DNA of 25,800 nt from Patulibacter sp. (GTDB lineage: Bacteria > Actinomycetota > Thermoleophilia > Solirubrobacterales > Solirubrobacteraceae). Below the pieces are notes generated by a model. The model had not been told where the DNA came from, did not search any database, and saw only the letters and a program-made list of their open reading frames with translations. Position numbers and translations under genes: made by a program. Positions within the stretch are counted from its first letter, which is position 1, and each line of letters starts with the position of its first letter. Where the stretch lies: positions 1 to 25,800 of the forward strand of contig JAVHXX010000007.1 in assembly GCA_031119595.1 (NCBI GenBank), in the 5' to 3' direction. Positions 21,989-25,800 of this stretch are shown here, piece by piece.

Positions 21989-22948
21989 TCACGAGCCGGA
22001 CGGTCGCAGCGCGAACTTCGGCTCGAACGGCAGCGGGCCGTACGCGCGTTTGCCCGTGCGGAGTCCGGGGACGCCGTCGTCCTGGCCGATCGAGAGCCGC
22101 CCCGCCGGCCCGAGCACGTCCAGGGCTCGCCGGGCGACATGGCGCCGCAGATACGCGGTCGAGCCCTCGACGCCGCGGTCGGTCTTGAAGAGCAGACCGA
22201 GCCAGGTGCGATTCCACGCGGATTCGACCACGGACACGCCGATCGGCTGGTCGTCGATGCTCATGCAGAACACCGTCAACGCGTCGGCCTCGGGGCCACG
22301 CGGCCAGCGGAGCATGCCGTCGTGCTCCTGCACGATGGCGGGGCTCGGCGCGCCGTCGAACTTCGCGCCCGTCCAGCGGTCGTAGGTGGCGAGCAGGTGG
22401 TCCAGCGCAGCCGGATCGCTCAGGCGGCGCTCGGTGATCTGCGCACCGCCGGCCTCGTCGAGGGCCCTGGCCTCCTTCGCCTTGCCCAGTTTCCGACCGG
22501 GCGTCGCCGGGTCGGAGGACCGCAGGGCCGCGAGACACTCCACGGAGAACACGTAGTCGGCGTCATCCGGGGACGCGATCGCATGGAGTCCCCGCGCCGC
22601 GACATACGGCGCGAGCGCACGCACGGTCGCGGCCGACAGGTACCGCAGCGCTGCGACCCCGATCAGGTCGTCGAGGGCCTCGACGACGGCAGCCGTCACC
22701 GTCGCGCCCGGGAGCGCCACGACCATCGCCTCGAGCGGCTCGACCGCGAACCGCACGACCAGGAACCCGTCGACCTGCGACACCCGGACCCGGTGCTGGC
22801 CGTGCCACAGGAACATCGTCCAGAACGAGGCGAGCTCGGCGAGGACGGGCTGGTTCGCGGCGAACACCGCACGCAACGCCGCCCAGAGCCGGGAGGTGAT
22901 GCGGACGGAGGCCGGGTACTGCGGGACGGCGTGGAGCGGAGTGGTCAT
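21989..22948 (-). CDS. DUF2156 protein, lysyl-phosphatidylglycerol synthase C-terminal-like
   Basis: The 319-residue protein matches the soluble C-terminal catalytic region (tandem GNAT-like folds) of phosphatidylglycerol lysyltransferase. It has DYVFSVECLAAL followed by a KLGKAKEARA basic stretch, then YDRWTGAKF, a central VFCMSIDDQPIGVSV strand pair and the typical end IGQDDGVPGLRTGKRAYGPLPFEPKFAL. MprF itself has many membrane segments before this domain; here none is present. It may transfer an aminoacyl group from tRNA to another acceptor, but substrate specificity cannot be read. I choose the ATG at 22948; a GTG at 22957 would add three residues. It follows the DUF5663 gene by 39 nt and is probably co-transcribed. 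Confidence 0.8.
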   Translation of the reverse strand: MTTPLHAVPQYPASVRITSRLWAALRAVFAANQPVLAELASFWTMFLWHGQHRVRVSQVDGFLVVRFAVEPLEAMVVALPGATVTAAVVEALDDLIGVAALRYLSAATVRALAPYVAARGLHAIASPDDADYVFSVECLAALRSSDPATPGRKLGKAKEARALDEAGGAQITERRLSDPAALDHLLATYDRWTGAKFDGAPSPAIVQEHDGMLRWPRGPEADALTVFCMSIDDQPIGVSVVESAWNRTWLGLLFKTDRGVEGSTAYLRRHVARRALDVLGPAGRLSIGQDDGVPGLRTGKRAYGPLPFEPKFALRPSGS

Positions 22949-22987
22949 GGTCGGCACGTGGGTCGTGGGTGGGCGGCCGTGGCGTCG

Positions 22988-23740
22988 TCAGGCGGCGCGG
23001 ACCAGGCCGCGGTCATGGAGGTCGCCGGCGGTGCGCAGGGCGACCGCCCGCAGCGCGAGCACGACGTCGCGGAGCTGCGGCGCCGAGGCGCCGTCGACGA
23101 ACACGGAGTAGTCGACGGCGATCTCGCGCTCGCCGAGGCGATGCAGACGGCCGAACAGCAGGCCGGCGTTCAGGTCGGCGAGAGCCACGCCGAGACGCGG
23201 ATCGTCGAATGCCCCGTACGGGTGCACGCCGGACTGGAAGGTCACCGTGTCGTCTGACGACGCGTACGCGACGATCGGGGTCATCGAGTCGGGAAGGTCG
23301 ACGACCACGGTCGCGTCGGACGTCGTCACGCGGCCTGGGAAGACCTCGCCCAGCAGCGCGAAGACCTGCGCGAGCTGCCCCGGCCCGGGCTCGTCTGCGA
23401 CGGCCTCGGCGGCGTCCGCCGTCGCGCCCGCGTAGAGGGTCTCGAGGGCGAGGATCGCCGGAGCATCGCTGCGCACGCGGTCGCGCAGGCGATCGAGCTC
23501 GGCCCGTACGACGTCGCGGAAGTCCGGGACCTGCTGCGCGAGCCACGCGCGGGCGGCCGCCTCGTCGTCGAGCTCGGCGAAGTCGGAGAAGACGCGCCGC
23601 TGCTCGGGCGTGAGCTGCTCGGCGAGCTGGTGGCCGACCGCGAGCTCGAGCTCCGACCGGAACACGTCGAGGTACTGCGGCTTCGTCGCGGCGGGGAGGT
23701 CGTCGAGGCCGACGACGGAGAGGAAGGCATTCGTGAGCAT
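22988..23740 (-). CDS. DUF5663-like plus YbjN/secretion-chaperone-like protein
   Basis: The 250-residue protein has two parts. Residues 1-90 (LSVVGLDDLPAATKPQYL, ELDDEAAARAWLAQQVPDF) resemble the DUF5663 pattern of a short helical domain with a VPDF turn. Residues 118-240 resemble the YbjN/type III secretion chaperone-like fold: VTFQSGVHPYG, then DLNAGLLFGRLHRLGEREIAVDYSVFVDG (about 190-218) and a closing helix. Both assignments are from pattern memory. The fold often binds proteins, so an adaptor or chaperone role is plausible but unproven. The ATG at 23740 lacks a clear Shine-Dalgarno. It is divergent from the secreted protease, with an inverted repeat midway, and leads the operon with the DUF2156 gene. 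Confidence 0.72.
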   Translation of the reverse strand: MLTNAFLSVVGLDDLPAATKPQYLDVFRSELELAVGHQLAEQLTPEQRRVFSDFAELDDEAAARAWLAQQVPDFRDVVRAELDRLRDRVRSDAPAILALETLYAGATADAAEAVADEPGPGQLAQVFALLGEVFPGRVTTSDATVVVDLPDSMTPIVAYASSDDTVTFQSGVHPYGAFDDPRLGVALADLNAGLLFGRLHRLGEREIAVDYSVFVDGASAPQLRDVVLALRAVALRTAGDLHDRGLVRAA

Positions 23741-23768
23741 GCCGGGTCGTCGTCGTGGACCGGTGGCT

Positions 23769-23802
23769 CGTCAGGGCACCCTCGTGGGCCCGCGCCCTGA
23801 CG
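23769..23802. promoter_or_regulatory. Symmetrically placed inverted repeat between divergent genes
   Basis: CGTCAGGGC (23769-23777) and GCCCTGACG (23794-23802) are perfect 9-nt inverted repeats separated by 16 nt. The element lies exactly 28 nt from each of the two divergent start codons (23740 and 23831), a layout typical of an operator read by a dimeric regulator. An RNA hairpin in either leader is the alternative. Confidence 0.5.
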
Positions 23803-23830
23803 GCTTCTCCCCGGACGGCGACGGGAGGGC

Positions 23831-25747
23831 ATGTCACGCATTCCCGCCTTCGCCACCACCCACCGCGCCGGTCTCGTCGCCGTCTCGCTCGTTGCTGCCG
23901 GGGTCGCCACCCCGGCAGCGTCTGCAGCGGACCCGACGGGCGTCACGGCGACCGGCCAGCTGGTCGAGCTCCACGGCCACACCGCGAGCGGCGCCGAGGT
24001 CGACGAGTCCTACGCACTGCGCCGCGGCACGGCGCTGACGCCGCTCGCGGGCGAGCAGCCCGAGTCGCTGATCGGCCAGCAGGTCGCCGTCTCCGACGGC
24101 GACGGGACGGCCCCGGGCATCCAGGGCACGGCCCAGCCCCTCGGCGTCTCCCGCCAGGTCTACGCCGACGAGAACGGCAACAGCTCGGTGCTGGTCGTCC
24201 TCGTCGGCACCCCGGATGCGGCCCAGCCCATCACGGTCGACCAGGCACGCTCGGCGGTGTTCACCGCCCCGGACTCCGTCGCCGCGCTCTATGCCCAGCA
24301 GTCGCAGGGCAGCGTGCACCTGACCGGCCTCGGCGGGTCGACGACCGGCGACGTCGTCGGTCCGGTGGCCGTGTCCGAGTCGATCGGCGGCTGCCGCTAC
24401 GGCCAGGTCGGCAACGCCGTCGACGGGGCGCTGGCCGCGAGTGGCGTCGCGGTCGCCGCGTACCAGCACGTGGTGTACGTGCTGCCGCCCTCGCGTGACT
24501 GCGCGTGGGCCGGACTCGGCCAGATGCCCGGCTCACGGATCTGGGTGAACGGCACCGTCGACGTCGGGGTGGTCGCCCACGAGCTCGGCCACAACTTCGG
24601 CGCGCACCACGCGAACCTGCTCCGCTGCACCTCCGGGGGTGGCCCCGTGCCGCTGTCGAACCAGTGCACGTCGCTCGAGTACGGCGATCCCTTCGACGTG
24701 ATGGGGAACGCCGGCGCCCGGCTGATGTCGAGCTGGCACCGCGCGCAGATCGGCCAGGACCAGCCGTCGCAGCGGATCTCGCTGCGCGGGTCGCAGACCG
24801 TCCATCTGACCTCGTCGGACGTCCCCGGCGCCGGCCCCGACCTCCTCCTGGTCCCGCGCAAGCTGCCCGGCCAGGCGATCACGAGCTACCTGGCGGTCGA
24901 GCTGCGGTCGTCCCAGGGGCCGTTCGACACGTGGTCGTCGCCGTTCTCGGCGGTGACCGGCGGCGTGTCGATCCGGCTCGTGCCACAGCTCGCGGCGATC
25001 GAGCAGTCCAACCTCGTCGACACCAACCCGCAGACCGCCACCGCGCTCGACGCGCCGCTCGCGCCCGGCACGACGTTCAGTGACGCCGCGTACGGCATCG
25101 CGCTGAGCACCGGGCCGGTGACCGACGGGCAGGTCGACGTGTCCGTGACGATGCCGACGCTCGTCGACGACGTGCCGCCGAGCGCGGTGCCGTCGATCTC
25201 GGTCCAGCGTGCGCTCGACCGGGTCGGCCTGACGTGGCGCGCGGCAACGGACGACGACGCCGTCGACCACTACGAGATCTCTCGCAACGGCGTGGTGATC
25301 GGGACGACGCCCGGGCTGGCCTACGACGACCTCGACCCGGCGCAGGCGGCGGGCGGCGTCTACGGCGTGGCGGCCGTCGACCGCAGCGGCAACCACGGTG
25401 CGGTGTCCCGCGTGACGGTGTACGCGCTGCCGAGCACCGTGCGCCGGCCCGGTCCTGGGCCCGGCACGCCGCAGAACGGCCAGACCACGGATCCCGCGAC
25501 CGCGCTCGGTGACGTGGAGCTCGTCCGTTGGACGCGGCACGGGTCGGAGTGGACGCTCGTGTTCCGCGCGGCGCACGCCGAGCGCATCACGGCGTACGTC
25601 GGCCGGCGCACGGTCGCCCGCCGGTACGCGCCGCGGCTCACCGTGCGCACGCGCCTGCCGCGTGGCGTGAAGCGCCGCACGATCCGGCTCGTCGCCGCCT
25701 CCGGTGCCTCCCACGCCGTGGGCAGCTGGACGCTGCGCGCGTCCTGA
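23831..25747 (+). CDS. Secreted M11/gametolysin-like zinc metalloprotease with fibronectin type III-like module
   Basis: The 638-residue protein starts with a signal peptide (hydrophobic LVAVSLVAAGVA, cleavage near ATPAASA-ADP at 32-33), so it is exported. The catalytic core has the metzincin motif HELGHNFGAHH (250-260; His250, Glu251, His254, His260) and a Met-turn-like FDVMGN near 290. Cysteines at CRYG, RDCAW, LRCTS and NQCTS could form disulfides. A fibronectin type III-like module runs at about 455-535 (VPSISVQRALDRVGLTWRAATDD), then a Pro/Gly linker and a basic C-terminal domain. GGGAGGGC lies directly before the ATG, close spacing for a Shine-Dalgarno. It probably cleaves extracellular or cell-surface proteins. 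Assignment to M11 rather than a related metzincin family is tentative. Confidence 0.88.
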   Translation: MSRIPAFATTHRAGLVAVSLVAAGVATPAASAADPTGVTATGQLVELHGHTASGAEVDESYALRRGTALTPLAGEQPESLIGQQVAVSDGDGTAPGIQGTAQPLGVSRQVYADENGNSSVLVVLVGTPDAAQPITVDQARSAVFTAPDSVAALYAQQSQGSVHLTGLGGSTTGDVVGPVAVSESIGGCRYGQVGNAVDGALAASGVAVAAYQHVVYVLPPSRDCAWAGLGQMPGSRIWVNGTVDVGVVAHELGHNFGAHHANLLRCTSGGGPVPLSNQCTSLEYGDPFDVMGNAGARLMSSWHRAQIGQDQPSQRISLRGSQTVHLTSSDVPGAGPDLLLVPRKLPGQAITSYLAVELRSSQGPFDTWSSPFSAVTGGVSIRLVPQLAAIEQSNLVDTNPQTATALDAPLAPGTTFSDAAYGIALSTGPVTDGQVDVSVTMPTLVDDVPPSAVPSISVQRALDRVGLTWRAATDDDAVDHYEISRNGVVIGTTPGLAYDDLDPAQAAGGVYGVAAVDRSGNHGAVSRVTVYALPSTVRRPGPGPGTPQNGQTTDPATALGDVELVRWTRHGSEWTLVFRAAHAERITAYVGRRTVARRYAPRLTVRTRLPRGVKRRTIRLVAASGASHAVGSWTLRAS

Positions 25748-25755
25748 ACCGCCCT

Positions 25756-25784
25756 GCCTGCCCGGACCAGCGGTTCGGGCAGGC
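25756..25784 (+). terminator. Hairpin after the metalloprotease gene
   Basis: GCCTGCCCG (25756-25764) and CGGGCAGGC (25776-25784) form a perfect 9-bp stem with an 11-nt loop that can pair further (CC with GG). It starts 9 nt after the stop codon. No T-run follows within the window, but position and stability fit a terminator. Confidence 0.6.
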
Positions 25785-25800
25785 GCTTCGCTCGCGCGGT

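Noticed and set aside
21144..22538. 464-residue minus-strand open frame
   Set aside because: It is an Arg/Gly/Pro-rich shadow of the genes at 21185-21919 and 21989-22948, which have recognisable composition and motifs.
1..25800. CRISPR arrays, tRNA or rRNA genes, insertion sequences, prophage genes
   Set aside because: No regularly spaced repeats, cloverleaf-like or rRNA-like sequence, transposase motif or phage structural gene was seen on reading both strands.

Overview
The window is high-GC DNA with dense, tightly overlapping genes and strong G/C third-position bias. The gene content (nuo genes, FHA/Ser-Thr kinase signalling, DUF2510, an M11-type secreted protease) and several apparently leaderless start codons point to Actinomycetota, possibly the Thermoleophilia/Solirubrobacterales. 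That placement is an inference; no rRNA or other marker is present. I saw no tRNA, rRNA, CRISPR array, insertion sequence or prophage gene.

Layout: (1) 1-443 (-) is a membrane protein cut by the window edge. (2) 632-3522 (+) is nuoA-nuoB-nuoC-nuoD with overlapping ends, the connecting part of respiratory complex I; nuoE-N do not follow. (3) 3787-5059 (+) holds an unknown 141-residue protein and a DUF2510 protein. (4) 5148-6273 (-) is an AlkB-type dioxygenase followed by a thioredoxin-fold protein. (5) 6463-8867 (+) is a three-gene operon: a small GRDP-like protein, a graspetide-type ATP-grasp ligase and an ArsM-like methyltransferase. It looks like a peptide- or protein-modifying (RiPP-like) cassette without a recognisable classical precursor. 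(6) 16050-8879 (-) is a five-gene operon: an NrdG-like radical SAM activase, a coiled-coil protein starting MSGPK, a ClpB-like AAA+ ATPase, a double zinc-ribbon/FHA protein and a membrane Ser/Thr kinase. (7) 16130-17393 (-) holds a small unknown protein and a GNAT acetyltransferase. (8) 17642-21147 (+) is an atypical two-component-like pair, a membrane protein with a degenerate histidine-kinase ATPase domain and a degenerate receiver protein with no DNA-binding domain. (9) 23740-21185 (-) holds a DUF5663/YbjN-like protein, a DUF2156 (lysyl-PG synthase C-terminal-like) protein and an unknown protein. (10) 23831-25747 (+) is a secreted M11-like zinc metalloprotease.

Two cassettes are the best candidates for undescribed biology. 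In the five-gene operon, a membrane kinase with an extracytoplasmic domain probably signals through the FHA protein to an AAA+ unfoldase, with a radical SAM activase and a coiled-coil partner. Three T-R-[IV] motifs at the kinase N-terminus could be FHA docking sites. In the ATP-grasp operon, the GRDP-like protein may be the substrate or the recognition subunit.

Regulation: at least five genes seem to have a -10 element 7-8 nt before the start codon (leaderless mRNA). Four promoters also share an AT-rich motif close to ATTGRAATSCA directly upstream of the -35, on either strand. A 9-bp inverted repeat lies exactly midway between the divergent genes at 23740 and 23831.
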